From NCBI GenBank assembly GCA_018401695.1, contig JAGYKD010000001.1:1242016-1306015 (forward strand): a DNA stretch of 64,000 nt. Reading direction: 5' to 3'. This document shows positions 1 to 8,318 of the stretch, one piece after another. The position numbers and the translations under genes are program-made. Below the pieces are notes generated by a model. The model did no database searches. It was given only the letters and a program-made list of their open reading frames with translations, and was not told the DNA's origin. Positions within the stretch are counted from its first letter, which is position 1. The number at the start of each line of letters is the position of its first letter. This stretch comes from Flavobacteriales bacterium (GTDB lineage Bacteria > Bacteroidota > Bacteroidia > CAIKAF01).

Positions 1-1
1 A

Positions 2-751
2 TTTTTTGTGGGGAGAGACCGCACCAATCCATTGCTGGACGTAACCTTTGATGGTATTCGAATTATGGATGGGGACCTGGTTTCGGCAAATCCGTTGATT
101 CAAATTAGCCTTAGCGACGAGAACCCCTTACTTCCCCTAAACGATACCGCTGATTTTGAACTGTACTTAAGGCGTCCGGGAAGCAGTCAACCGGTATTGA
201 TTCCCATGGGCGATCCGGCCGTTACTTTTTTCCCGGCAACTGCTCAAGACAATGAAGCTAGATTGGAGTTTCGACCGGATTTGGAGCAGACGGATGGCAT
301 GTATGAGCTGTTGGTAAGGGCAAGAGACCGCTCCGGAAATATTTCGGGAACAGGCGATGGAAACTACGATTACCGAGTACGTTTTGAAGTGGTGCATCAA
401 TCTACCATTACGGAGGTAATGAACTATCCGAACCCTTTTAGCACCAGCACCCGTTTTGTATTTACCTTAACCGGAACAGAGGTTCCCGATGAGCTGACCA
501 TTCGAATCATAACCGTATCGGGAGTGGTGGTTCGCGAAATAACCATGGATGAGTTGGGTCCTTTGCATATTGGAAGAAACATTACTCAGTTTGCTTGGGA
601 TGGAACGGATGAGTTTGGCGATCCATTGGCCACCGGAACCTATATTTATCAGGTGGTGGCAAAGACCCAGGGGGAGGATCTGGAGCGAAGAGCCTCCGGT
701 GCAGACCGTTTCTTTAAGAATGGCTTTGGCAAAATGTACCTCTTGCGCTAA
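2..751 (+). CDS. C-terminal part of PorU-like C25 (gingipain-family) secretion protein, 5' truncated by window edge
   Basis: The reading frame is open from base 2 to the TAA at 749-751, and the first possible start (GTG at 8) lies inside conserved sequence, so the gene begins before the window. The tail reads like the large Bacteroidota C25 peptidase-family proteins related to the T9SS sortase PorU (PorU2-type). It contains the segment NPLLDVTFDGIRI, then a sorting-type beta domain beginning NYPNPFSTSTRF (about residue 140 of the visible part), a FlgD-like WDGTDEFGDPLATGTYIYQV motif, and the terminal FGKMYLLR. The peptidase domain itself is outside the window, so catalytic residues cannot be checked. 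The protein would cross the outer membrane through T9SS and act at the cell surface. It ends 19 bp before lnt on the same strand. Confidence 0.8.
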   Translation, partial: FFVGRDRTNPLLDVTFDGIRIMDGDLVSANPLIQISLSDENPLLPLNDTADFELYLRRPGSSQPVLIPMGDPAVTFFPATAQDNEARLEFRPDLEQTDGMYELLVRARDRSGNISGTGDGNYDYRVRFEVVHQSTITEVMNYPNPFSTSTRFVFTLTGTEVPDELTIRIITVSGVVVREITMDELGPLHIGRNITQFAWDGTDEFGDPLATGTYIYQVVAKTQGEDLERRASGADRFFKNGFGKMYLLR

Positions 752-770
752 AATTCCCTAATTTCGGGGG

Positions 771-2345
771 ATGCGAAGCATACTTGCCCCCCTGCTTTCC
801 GGTGTTCTTTTGGCCTTGGCCTGGCCGGTTCACGGAATTCCTTTGTTGCTTTTTGTAGCCTTAGTGCCCTTGTTTTGGCTCGAAGAACATATCCGAAAGG
901 ATGGGTTCTCCAAAAAGGGGCTGCGGTTTTTTATGCTTTCGTGGTCGGGGTTTTTGCTGTTCAATGCCCTTACCACTTGGTGGGTTTGGAACTCTACGGC
1001 CGGAGGAGCCATTCTGGCCATTGTGTGCAATGCCCTATTTATGGCTTTGGTGTTCTTGCTTTACTTTAAGACCGCAGGACGTTTGGGTGCTTTTCGCGGA
1101 AAAGTGAGTTTGGTATTTTTTTGGCTGGCTTTTGAGTATGCCCACCTCAATTGGGATTTAAGTTGGCCTTGGCTTCAGTTGGGCAATGGGTTTGCGGCTT
1201 GGTATCCAATGATTCAGTGGTATGAATGGACAGGCGTTATGGGCGGCACGCTTTGGGTTTTAGTGGCCAATATGTTGGTTTGGAAAGCCCTTTGCAGCAA
1301 TCCACGGAGGGTAGCCTCTTTTGCTCCTTTTCTTTTGTTGGTTTTTATCCCTTCTGTTTGGAGTTTAGTACGTTATTTTACTTGGGAAGATAAAGGGGAG
1401 GTCGTAGAAGTGGTGGCCGTACAGCCCAATATAGACCCTTACACGGAAAAGTTTAAAACAAGTGCCGTTGTTCAAGCAGAGGCTATGACAAACTTAGCTC
1501 AGCAAGGCATAGGTCCCGAAACCCGTTTGGTTTTGTTTCCCGAAACAGCAGTTCCTTCGTCCATTTGGCATCAGGATGTGGCCAGCACTCCAAAGTTGCG
1601 TTTTTACAGGGCTTTGTTGGAGAACCGACCTGAAATTTCGGTGATTACCGGGGTTTATTACATCCAAACCTTTCCTTTTTCCGAAGGCCCCGCTCCCTTA
1701 TCGGCCAAAGTGTTACCAAACGGCGATTTTGTAGAGGATTACAACAGCGCTTTGCAGCTGAACCCGGATGGTAGCGTGGCCATTTACCATAAGTCTAAAT
1801 TGGTGCCGGGCCCTGAAACCTTTCCTTTTGCGGAGGTTTTAAAGCCTTTTCAAGAAACCTTATTAAAAAACATCCATGGGGTTGGCGATATGGGAAAACA
1901 AAAAGAGCGTAGTGTTTTTCCGCATCCCACCCAAGCTGCTTTAGTAGCTGCACCCGTGATTTGTTATGAGTCGGTGTATGGCGATTTTGTTACAGAGTAT
2001 ATTCGAAAAGGCGCTACCTGCATTGCCGTCATTACCAATGACGCTTGGTGGGGCGATACACCGGGCCATAAACAGCTGTTGGCCTATACGCGTTTGCGCG
2101 CCATAGAAAACCGGCGTTCGGTGGCGCGTTCAGCCAATACAGGCATTAGTGGCTTCATTAATCAACGGGGCGACAGCTATGGAACCCTTGGCTATTTGGA
2201 AAGGGGTTGGGTGAAAGATAGCATTCAATTAAACAGTGATTTGACCCTATACAGTCGTAGCGGAGATTGGATGGGGCGTTTGTGTTTGTTGTTGGCTCCC
2301 TTGCTTTGGTTGTATGGGTTGGTGCATCACAAGCTCAAGAAATAG
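771..2345 (+). CDS. lnt: Apolipoprotein N-acyltransferase
   Basis: This inner-membrane enzyme adds the third acyl chain to the N-terminal cysteine of lipoproteins. The 524-residue length is normal. The first ~215 residues are hydrophobic with several membrane segments. A nitrilase-type domain follows, with the catalytic triad visible as Glu258 (in LFPETAVP), Lys341 (in YHKSKLVPGPE) and Cys398 (in PVICYESVYG). The downstream TNDAWWGDTPGHKQ and RAIENRRSVARSANTG motifs are typical of Lnt. ATG at 771 follows a promoter-like TAATTTCG (759-766) by 4 nt. This is one base off the TAnnTTTG box, and the same arrangement recurs in front of other genes here. Several genes in the window encode likely lipoproteins that would be substrates. 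Confidence 0.95.
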   Translation: MRSILAPLLSGVLLALAWPVHGIPLLLFVALVPLFWLEEHIRKDGFSKKGLRFFMLSWSGFLLFNALTTWWVWNSTAGGAILAIVCNALFMALVFLLYFKTAGRLGAFRGKVSLVFFWLAFEYAHLNWDLSWPWLQLGNGFAAWYPMIQWYEWTGVMGGTLWVLVANMLVWKALCSNPRRVASFAPFLLLVFIPSVWSLVRYFTWEDKGEVVEVVAVQPNIDPYTEKFKTSAVVQAEAMTNLAQQGIGPETRLVLFPETAVPSSIWHQDVASTPKLRFYRALLENRPEISVITGVYYIQTFPFSEGPAPLSAKVLPNGDFVEDYNSALQLNPDGSVAIYHKSKLVPGPETFPFAEVLKPFQETLLKNIHGVGDMGKQKERSVFPHPTQAALVAAPVICYESVYGDFVTEYIRKGATCIAVITNDAWWGDTPGHKQLLAYTRLRAIENRRSVARSANTGISGFINQRGDSYGTLGYLERGWVKDSIQLNSDLTLYSRSGDWMGRLCLLLAPLLWLYGLVHHKLKK

Positions 2346-2361
2346 AATACTAGGATTTCAA

Positions 2362-2545
2362 GCGGCCGGCCCCCCTGCCCGGCGGAGGGCCATGGCGGGT
2401 TGGGGCCTTGCCGCAGCGAGGGCGAGGCTGCGACCGAAGGAAGCACCCGGCAGCCCCGCTGCGGCCGGCCCCAGCCGGCCATGACCGAAGCAAAGGCAGG
2501 ATGCGTAGTAGTGCACTTTTTTGGAACCGGGGCCCAAAACCCATT
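2362..2545. repeat. GC-rich intergenic repeat, family 1 copy
   Basis: This block is far richer in G and C than the genes on either side and lies between the convergent lnt and the FGE-like gene. Its right end carries TGGAACCGGGGCCCAAAA (2522-2539), which recurs exactly at 35983-36000 and in diverged, inverted form at 57842-57859. The middle holds short palindromes such as GGCCGGCC. Open frames across it have low-complexity translations and are not believable genes. Confidence 0.7.
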
Positions 2546-2585
2546 GGCTGAAGAAAAATGGTGTTCTATACGTTCAAAGCTGCGC

Positions 2586-3446
2586 TTAGTCTTCTCCGGT
2601 TAGGGCTTTGCTTTGCAGGGCGCGGTATTCGGTCCATGAAATCCACCGGCATACGTTGCGGAAACCTAACCAAACCGTAGGATTTTCATAGCTTTTTGGG
2701 GCATCGGCCACGGAGGCTTTTCCTTGCAAAAAGTTGCCTCCATAGGCTTGGCCGTGGCTGTTGGTCATTTCGGAAACGTTATCGCTGAGGCCATAAAAGC
2801 CTTTCTTTTTGCTATGGCCTCGGCAGTGGTTGGGCAGGGTGGTTGTTTGGCTGTTGCTTATTGCTTTGTTGTGTTTTTCCATGGCCAGCAAATCTGCGGG
2901 ACTTGGCAGGCTGAACCAAGGAATTCGGAGGGTGGTATCCAGGGTGATGCCTTCCATTCTTGCGGTGAAATAGCCGCTAATGCTAAGTGGGGTGTTTTCC
3001 CAATCGGCGGTCAGTTTTTTTTGTTTTAGGAGGAGTTGTTTAAAAACCATTTCACTGCGCCAATAGCTGTAGTTAAGCGCTTGTTCCCAGCTGAGTCCCA
3101 CCACGGGGTAATCGGCAAAATTGGGATGGGAAAAATAGGTGGTATAGAAACCGGGTGGTGTGGAGGTTTGTAAGGTATGGAATACCGAAGTATCGGGCAG
3201 GGCGGTTGCAAATGCGGGGTGTTGTTGTCCCAGCTGTGTTTTTAAATAAAAGAGATATTCTCGGTAGGCCATGTTGGTGATTTCGTGCTGGTCGCCATAG
3301 AGGTTTGGGCTTATCTCTAAGCAGCCGGGCGGCAAGGGGTCTTTGGGTTTCTTATTGGTGGGCAGCGCAAAGGAGCAAAGACTTGCCAAGGCCAGGAATA
3401 GCAAGGCTCGACCTAGCGGTGTTGTTGAGTAGTATAAGGAGTTCAT
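2586..3446 (-). CDS. Secreted FGE/SUMF1-fold protein (GldK/GldJ-like)
   Basis: The protein has 286 residues with an N-terminal signal peptide (about residues 1-28, ending near SFALP). The rest resembles the formylglycine-generating-enzyme/sulfatase-modifying-factor fold. It has the conserved VVGLSWEQALNYSYWRS region, the GLSDNVSEM turn, and a C-terminal WLGFRNVCRW in place of the usual GFRxAR. In Bacteroidota this fold is used by T9SS/gliding lipoproteins GldJ and GldK and by other surface proteins. I see no lipobox here, so it is probably periplasmic or surface-exposed rather than GldJ or GldK. The cysteine pair of true FGE enzymes is not evident, so sulfatase maturation is unlikely. The ATG overlaps the stop of the upstream helicase gene by 4 bp (ATGA), which suggests translational coupling. 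The specific role is unknown. Confidence 0.7.
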   Translation of the reverse strand: MNSLYYSTTPLGRALLFLALASLCSFALPTNKKPKDPLPPGCLEISPNLYGDQHEITNMAYREYLFYLKTQLGQQHPAFATALPDTSVFHTLQTSTPPGFYTTYFSHPNFADYPVVGLSWEQALNYSYWRSEMVFKQLLLKQKKLTADWENTPLSISGYFTARMEGITLDTTLRIPWFSLPSPADLLAMEKHNKAISNSQTTTLPNHCRGHSKKKGFYGLSDNVSEMTNSHGQAYGGNFLQGKASVADAPKSYENPTVWLGFRNVCRWISWTEYRALQSKALTGED

Positions 3447-5707
3447 TCTTTCGATAGGGCTTCTTGGTGTTTTTTCATTTCCTGAATCACCCTAAGGTGG
3501 GCATAGCCTAAGTTGGGTCGGCCGGAGATCTCCCTAAGTTCTTCAAGTTTGGCGTTGGGATGTTCTTTAAGGAGTCCTTCCAAAGCTTCTAAGTCATCGG
3601 GGTCTACCAGTCGGTCTATGGGGATTTTCCCTTGAGCAATTAAACGGGCAAAGTGCCCTTCTATGGTACTTAGAGCCAAGCCTCTTTCGGCGGCTATGGC
3701 TTCTATGGACATATCTTGTTGGTATAAGGCAAAGGTAGTTTCGAAGGTTTCGCCTTTTTTGATTTTCCCGGACTTGGATTTTGCCGGGTTTTCTTTCTGT
3801 TGCTGCTCAAGTTCTTGCATCCATGCTTCTCTCCAAGCCGGTTTAAATGCGGCTTCCCAAGCTTGTTTGCCCATGGGTTTATTTTCTAAGATGGCTTGGG
3901 CGAGCAAACAGGCTTTGGAAAAGTTTTTTATTTGCTGAAACACCTGGAGCTCTAAATCTTTGACTTCGGCGGCATAGCTCTTGTTGCGGCTTGTTTGGCC
4001 CAATTCGCTGTGGTGCTGAAGCAGTTCGAGGCTCCATTCCCTGAATTTGGGTTCAAAATAGGCACGGGCGGCTTGCAAGCGTTGCAATATAAAGGCCAGA
4101 TCGGGTTGTTCTTGATGAAAAAGTTGCCAAAGCTGGTTTCCAAAGGCCGAGGCTGCTTTTTGCCACTCCGGAGCGCGGGAGGCCATGGACCATGCCCACT
4201 CGCGATAGGGCGCTTTTGCGGCTTTGGCGCCTGCTTGCAAATAGCTTTCGTAATGTTCTTGAAAAACCTTTCCAAGACGCGTGAAGTCGAAGGACTGGCG
4301 GCTAAATTCGAACAAATAGGACCAAGCCGCCTGACTGTATTCCTTGGCAAGTGCAGTGGCTTGGGGTTTGGTAGATTCAAAATCCTGCAAAGGAAGCGGA
4401 ATGTCAATCCCCGACTCCGGGAAAGGGCTGGTGAGGACCAGGCCCTGCAGGCCGGTTAACCTCGAAAGTGCCACATAGGCCTGTCCGGAGGCAAACACTT
4501 GCTGCACATCCAAAACGGCTTTTTCAAAAGTTAGGCCTTGGCTTTTGTGTATGGTAATGGCCCAGGCCAGTTGCAAGGGAAACTGCTTAAAACTTCCGAT
4601 TTCTTCTTCTTCAATTTCTCCGGTTTTTTCCGAAACCAAATACCTCAGGTTTTGCCAGGTATAGCTTTCGACATCAATAAACTGGCCTTCCTCTGTTTTT
4701 ACGGTAATGTGGGACTCCCCCAAGGAGCTAACCCGACCCAGCTTGCCGTTGTAAAAGCGGCCCATTCCGCTGGGATCGTTCTTAATGAACATAACTTGCG
4801 CTCCTTCCTTCAGCAATAAATCTGTGGGGCAGGGGTACATACTTTCCGGAAAATCGCCTTGAGTTTCTGCCTCAAAGCGAAACACAGGTTCGGGAATACT
4901 TCTAAGCCCATGTTCGTTGATGCGTTTGGCCAGATAATTGTGTGTGGTAAGGGTTATGTATTGCTCGTCCATGTCGGGACGGAAATCGGGCTGGAAATAG
5001 CGGTTGAGCGTTTCCAAATCTTCCGGTGCCGTTTGATTGTACCTTAAACGGTTGAGCAAGTCGGTGAATTTTCGATCGCTTTGCCGGTATATTTTTTCGA
5101 GTTCTATATATACAGGAGGGTTTTCTTTGAGGGCTCTGGCATGAAAAAAATAAAGTCCGTCGGGATAATAAGGCCGCAAATAGCTGTACTCTTCATCTTT
5201 AATTACGGGCGGCAGCTGCATCATATCGCCAATGAGCAACAGCTGTATTCCACCAAAAGGTCGGGCGTCGCGGCGCACATAGCGCAATACCTGATCTATG
5301 GCGTCTAGGGTATCGGCACGAAGCATACTCACCTCATCAATCACCAATAGTTCTGCTTCCCGAATGGCCAGTCTTTTTTGCCGACTCATGCGAAAATGAC
5401 GCAGCAAGGACTGAGCCGTTTCGATGCGTACCGGGCCGTCAAACACCGGAGCAACCCTGTCGGGTAAATAGGTGCAGGGAGGCAGTTGAAATTGGGCATG
5501 CAAGGTTACGCCTCGGGCATTGAGCGCTGCAATACCTGTGGGTGCGGTAATGAGCATACGCTTGTGGGCAGCCTCCCGAATGCGATGCAAAAAGGTGGTT
5601 TTTCCTGTGCCCGCTTTTCCGGTTAGAAAAACATGCGCATTGGTGTGGTTTAAAAAGGCTTCAGCAAGTTGGGCAGGGTCCTGTTGGGATTGTTCAGGAT
5701 CGGACAT
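3443..5707 (-). CDS. Pif1/RecD-like SF1B helicase with C-terminal helicase HTH domain
   Basis: This 754-residue ATP-dependent DNA helicase is of the Pif1-like type common in Bacteroidota. Walker A is GKAGTGKT (residues 30-37) and Walker B is DEVS (124-127). Motif V-like AWAITIHKSQGLTF and motif VI-like YVALSRLTGLQG mark the second RecA domain. The last ~110 residues (FETTFALYQQDMSIEAIA onward) match the helicase helix-turn-helix domain (HTH_40 type) found at the end of RecQ and Pif1-like proteins. A long helical linker lies between. The start is fixed by TAAATTTG ending 4 nt before the ATG. Its likely role is DNA unwinding in repair or replication; the substrate is not visible from sequence. 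It is followed with a 4-bp overlap by the FGE-like gene. Confidence 0.9.
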   Translation of the reverse strand: MSDPEQSQQDPAQLAEAFLNHTNAHVFLTGKAGTGKTTFLHRIREAAHKRMLITAPTGIAALNARGVTLHAQFQLPPCTYLPDRVAPVFDGPVRIETAQSLLRHFRMSRQKRLAIREAELLVIDEVSMLRADTLDAIDQVLRYVRRDARPFGGIQLLLIGDMMQLPPVIKDEEYSYLRPYYPDGLYFFHARALKENPPVYIELEKIYRQSDRKFTDLLNRLRYNQTAPEDLETLNRYFQPDFRPDMDEQYITLTTHNYLAKRINEHGLRSIPEPVFRFEAETQGDFPESMYPCPTDLLLKEGAQVMFIKNDPSGMGRFYNGKLGRVSSLGESHITVKTEEGQFIDVESYTWQNLRYLVSEKTGEIEEEEIGSFKQFPLQLAWAITIHKSQGLTFEKAVLDVQQVFASGQAYVALSRLTGLQGLVLTSPFPESGIDIPLPLQDFESTKPQATALAKEYSQAAWSYLFEFSRQSFDFTRLGKVFQEHYESYLQAGAKAAKAPYREWAWSMASRAPEWQKAASAFGNQLWQLFHQEQPDLAFILQRLQAARAYFEPKFREWSLELLQHHSELGQTSRNKSYAAEVKDLELQVFQQIKNFSKACLLAQAILENKPMGKQAWEAAFKPAWREAWMQELEQQQKENPAKSKSGKIKKGETFETTFALYQQDMSIEAIAAERGLALSTIEGHFARLIAQGKIPIDRLVDPDDLEALEGLLKEHPNAKLEELREISGRPNLGYAHLRVIQEMKKHQEALSKE

Positions 5708-5711
5708 ACTA

Positions 5712-5719
5712 CAAATTTA
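5712..5719 (-). promoter_or_regulatory. TAnnTTTG -7 promoter box of the Pif1-like helicase gene
   Basis: On the minus strand this reads TAAATTTG, an exact match to the Bacteroidota -7 consensus. A TTG lies 20 nt upstream, an acceptable -33 spacing. The box ends 4 nt before the ATG, so the transcript would start at or within a few bases of the start codon. Confidence 0.6.
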
Positions 5720-5754
5720 CAAAAAGCCCGTTCCCTGCACAAGCAGTACCAAAT

Positions 5755-7908
5755 TTAGTTTTTCACGATAGTAAGTTCGTCCAACAGACGTTGCGCACCG
5801 CCCAATTTATCCATCACAAATAGCACATAGCGGATGTCTGCCGAAATGGTCCGCTTGTAGCGCGGGTCAAATACAATGTCTCCGGCCATGCTTTCCCAGT
5901 TCCCGTCAAAAGCTATACCCACCAATTGGCCTTTGGCATTGATGACCGGGCTTCCTGAGTTTCCTCCGGTAATGTCGTTGTTGCTCAAAAAATTTACTTG
6001 GAGGTCACCGGAACCATTGGCATAAGGCCCAAAATCACGCTTTTTGAGGAGGGATTTCAATGTTGCCGGTAAATCAAATTCATGGTCCCCTGGAATTTCT
6101 TTTTCCAACAAGCCTTCGTAGCTGGTGGTGGCGCTATACTCTACCGCATCTCTTGGGTCGTAAGCCTCTACAGTTCCATAGGTGAGTCTAAGGGTCGAAT
6201 TGGCATCCGGATAAAAGTTGCGGTTGGGTTGGTATTTCATCCAAGCCTCCATCCACAGATGCAGCAACTGCTCTTCTCTGCTATTAAAATAGGCTGTGGC
6301 GGCTTCGATTTCTGTTTCCAGCTTCACTAAATCTTTGGCCAACACAAAGCCGGGATCTTTTTCTAAGTCTTTGGCGCTTGGTTTGGACAAAAAACGCATA
6401 AGCTTTTCCTGAGTAGCTAAAACAGACGCGTCGTATATATGGTTGGCCATGGCTTGGTAACGGTCTCCCCCTTCGGGGGTCTTAAGTTTTGCCACTTCTT
6501 TGCTGTTCATCCAGTTGGGAATGCGTTCGGCAGGCACCGAGAATTTGTATTGCTTCAAGAGTGCACCCAACACTTTTTGGTAGGTAGCAGGCTGGTCGTT
6601 CTCAAAGCTGCGTTCCAGCCTTTTTTTCAGTTGGTCGGCCAAAGCCTGGGCTTCCTCGTCTTTTCCCTCATTTAGTTTGCGGTACAAAGGGTATAAGGTC
6701 TTTCCACGTGCCAAAACCGGATTCAAGGATTGCACCAAACGGATGGCCAATCCTTGCATCATGCTGCTTTGGGCGCTTTCGTATAAGGCTCTAAAATCTT
6801 TTAGCACGGTTTTCATGTCGCCTTCCTGATTTGCGGCCCAGGCTTCCAGCCCGGACTCAAAGGCTTGCCGTTGCTCCCAAATGCCGGCGTCACGCATGGC
6901 TTCCATTACTCCTTGGTAATATTTTTCGGAGTTGGCAAACCGGGCTTGAGTACTTGCCAGTGCCAATTTTACGCGAATGTTGGCAGCCATATCCCGTTCC
7001 ATAATGCGCAACATGGCGGCAAACATGCTTTTAAGCGCAGGGTATTGTTCTCTAACTTTAAATTCCATGGCCGGTAAGGGAAGGTAGCGGGTGGTACGTG
7101 CCGGGAATCCCATAATCATGGTGAAATCTCCGGGAGAAATTCCTGCCAAAGAAATAGGTAAGAAGTGCTTGGGTTGGTAAGGTTTGTTGTCGGGGCTGTA
7201 GGCCGCAGGCTCATTGTTGGCATCGGCATAAACCCTAAAAACCGAGAAATCACCTGTGTGACGCGGCCACATCCAGTTGTCGGTATCGCCGCCAAATTTT
7301 CCAATGGAGGCCGGGGGCGTGCCTACAAAACGGACATCTTCAAAGGTTTGATACACCCACAAAATGTATTGATGTTCGTAAAGTATAGGAGTAACCCTTG
7401 CGGTATATTTCCCCTCGGACTCTACTTCCTGAACAATCCGTTTAATGGCTTCGTCTTTGTCTTTGGCATAACGCACCCGGTCGGTTACGTCTTCCATGCG
7501 CACCAAAAAGGTGACAAAAAGCCCTTCCGCAGGAAGCTCTTTTTCGAAACTTGGCGCCCAATAGCCCGAATCGAGGTAGTTATGCTCGGGACTCGAAAGC
7601 GAGGCAATGGCATCGTAGCCGCAATGGTGATTGGTAAATACCAGGCCTTGAGACGAAACCAGCTCTCCGGTACAAAATCCGCCAAAATGCACAATGGCAT
7701 CTTTTAAACTGGCCTTATTGAGGCTGTAAATGTCCTCGGCACTCAACAAACAGCCTTTCTGACGCATAACCTCCATGTAGTTTTTTACATGCATGGGCAA
7801 CCACATGCCTTCATCGGCCTTCCCTTGCTTGGAAAAAAGAAGAAGTGCGCATACAAAAAGGAGGGCTTTTCCCAATTTAAGAATCTGTGGTCTGGCCATA
7901 AAATGCAT
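5755..7908 (-). CDS. S46 family serine peptidase, dipeptidyl-peptidase 7 type
   Basis: The 717-residue secreted exopeptidase releases dipeptides from peptide N-termini in the periplasm. A signal peptide covers about residues 1-31. The S46 chymotrypsin-like triad is visible: His in TNHHCGYDA (94-95), Asp in WPRHTGDFSVFR, and Ser651 in GGNSGSPV. The specificity position is Gly669 (in AFDGNWE). In this family glycine marks DPP7-like preference for hydrophobic P1 residues, while arginine marks the acidic-specific DPP11. Length and the helical insert are normal. ATG at 7908 is taken as the start; a second ATG lies 9 nt downstream. A good TAnnTTTG box sits 25 nt upstream. It stands alone, facing away from the respiratory operon. 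Confidence 0.93.
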   Translation of the reverse strand: MHFMARPQILKLGKALLFVCALLLFSKQGKADEGMWLPMHVKNYMEVMRQKGCLLSAEDIYSLNKASLKDAIVHFGGFCTGELVSSQGLVFTNHHCGYDAIASLSSPEHNYLDSGYWAPSFEKELPAEGLFVTFLVRMEDVTDRVRYAKDKDEAIKRIVQEVESEGKYTARVTPILYEHQYILWVYQTFEDVRFVGTPPASIGKFGGDTDNWMWPRHTGDFSVFRVYADANNEPAAYSPDNKPYQPKHFLPISLAGISPGDFTMIMGFPARTTRYLPLPAMEFKVREQYPALKSMFAAMLRIMERDMAANIRVKLALASTQARFANSEKYYQGVMEAMRDAGIWEQRQAFESGLEAWAANQEGDMKTVLKDFRALYESAQSSMMQGLAIRLVQSLNPVLARGKTLYPLYRKLNEGKDEEAQALADQLKKRLERSFENDQPATYQKVLGALLKQYKFSVPAERIPNWMNSKEVAKLKTPEGGDRYQAMANHIYDASVLATQEKLMRFLSKPSAKDLEKDPGFVLAKDLVKLETEIEAATAYFNSREEQLLHLWMEAWMKYQPNRNFYPDANSTLRLTYGTVEAYDPRDAVEYSATTSYEGLLEKEIPGDHEFDLPATLKSLLKKRDFGPYANGSGDLQVNFLSNNDITGGNSGSPVINAKGQLVGIAFDGNWESMAGDIVFDPRYKRTISADIRYVLFVMDKLGGAQRLLDELTIVKN

Positions 7909-7933
7909 GTTTTCTTTCGGGTGTAATGGTAAA

Positions 7934-7941
7934 CAAAGGTA
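7934..7941 (-). promoter_or_regulatory. TAnnTTTG -7 box of the S46 peptidase gene
   Basis: The minus strand reads TACCTTTG, an exact consensus -7 element, leaving a leader of about 20 nt before the ATG at 7908. No convincing -33 TTG at normal spacing was found. Confidence 0.5.
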
Positions 7942-7966
7942 AGCAGCCTAAGTTAATTTTAGCTTG

Positions 7967-8125
7967 GGGGCAACCCTAAAGGGTCGGGCCCTCCCTGCTA
8001 CGCACCCTCCGAAAAAAGCACAAAGGCAAGCCCAAAGCGGGCGTTCCGCAAGCTCCACACCGCTTTAAGCACCTTTGTAGCTTTTTCCGGAGGGTGGGTA
8101 TCCGTGCCGGTCCCTTGCCCAAAAA
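7967..8125. repeat. Long-hairpin GC-rich intergenic repeat
   Basis: This occupies most of the 410-bp gap between the divergent S46 and actA genes. Two arms, 8003-8026 and 8072-8096, are near-perfect inverted repeats (CACCCTCCG, A-tract, CAAAGG and its complement). An inner pair AAAGCGG/CCGCTTT (8034-8040, 8060-8066) extends the stem. The outer sequence GGGTCGGGCCCTCCCTGCTA resembles the GGGTCGGGCTATCCGCT-type intergenic repeats known in many Bacteroidota. That resemblance is from memory and was not searched. The rest of the gap holds only the two promoters. Confidence 0.65.
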
Positions 8126-8261
8126 AATCCCCTATTTGTGGTATCTCCGATGTGTTTCAATTACAGCACCCTACCTAAGTCTAGTGGAGTTTAGAATCAT
8201 TCCAAAGAGCCTAAAAGGCGTTTTTTTCCAAACAAAATAACCCATTGAACATGTTTTCCTA

Positions 8262-8269
8262 TAAATTTG
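8262..8269 (+). promoter_or_regulatory. Candidate -7 box for the act-cox operon
   Basis: TAAATTTG is an exact TAnnTTTG match 49 nt before the actA ATG. The nearest TTG (8245-8247) is only 14 nt upstream, too close for a standard -33, so the promoter may need an activator or lie elsewhere. Confidence 0.4.
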
Positions 8270-8318
8270 CACCAATCCTTTAATAGGGTTTTTTAACATT
8301 GAGGCAACAATTCGCTCT

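Noticed and set aside
2586-3446. Active formylglycine-generating enzyme
   Set aside because: No catalytic cysteine pair is evident and no sulfatase is nearby; only the fold is supported.
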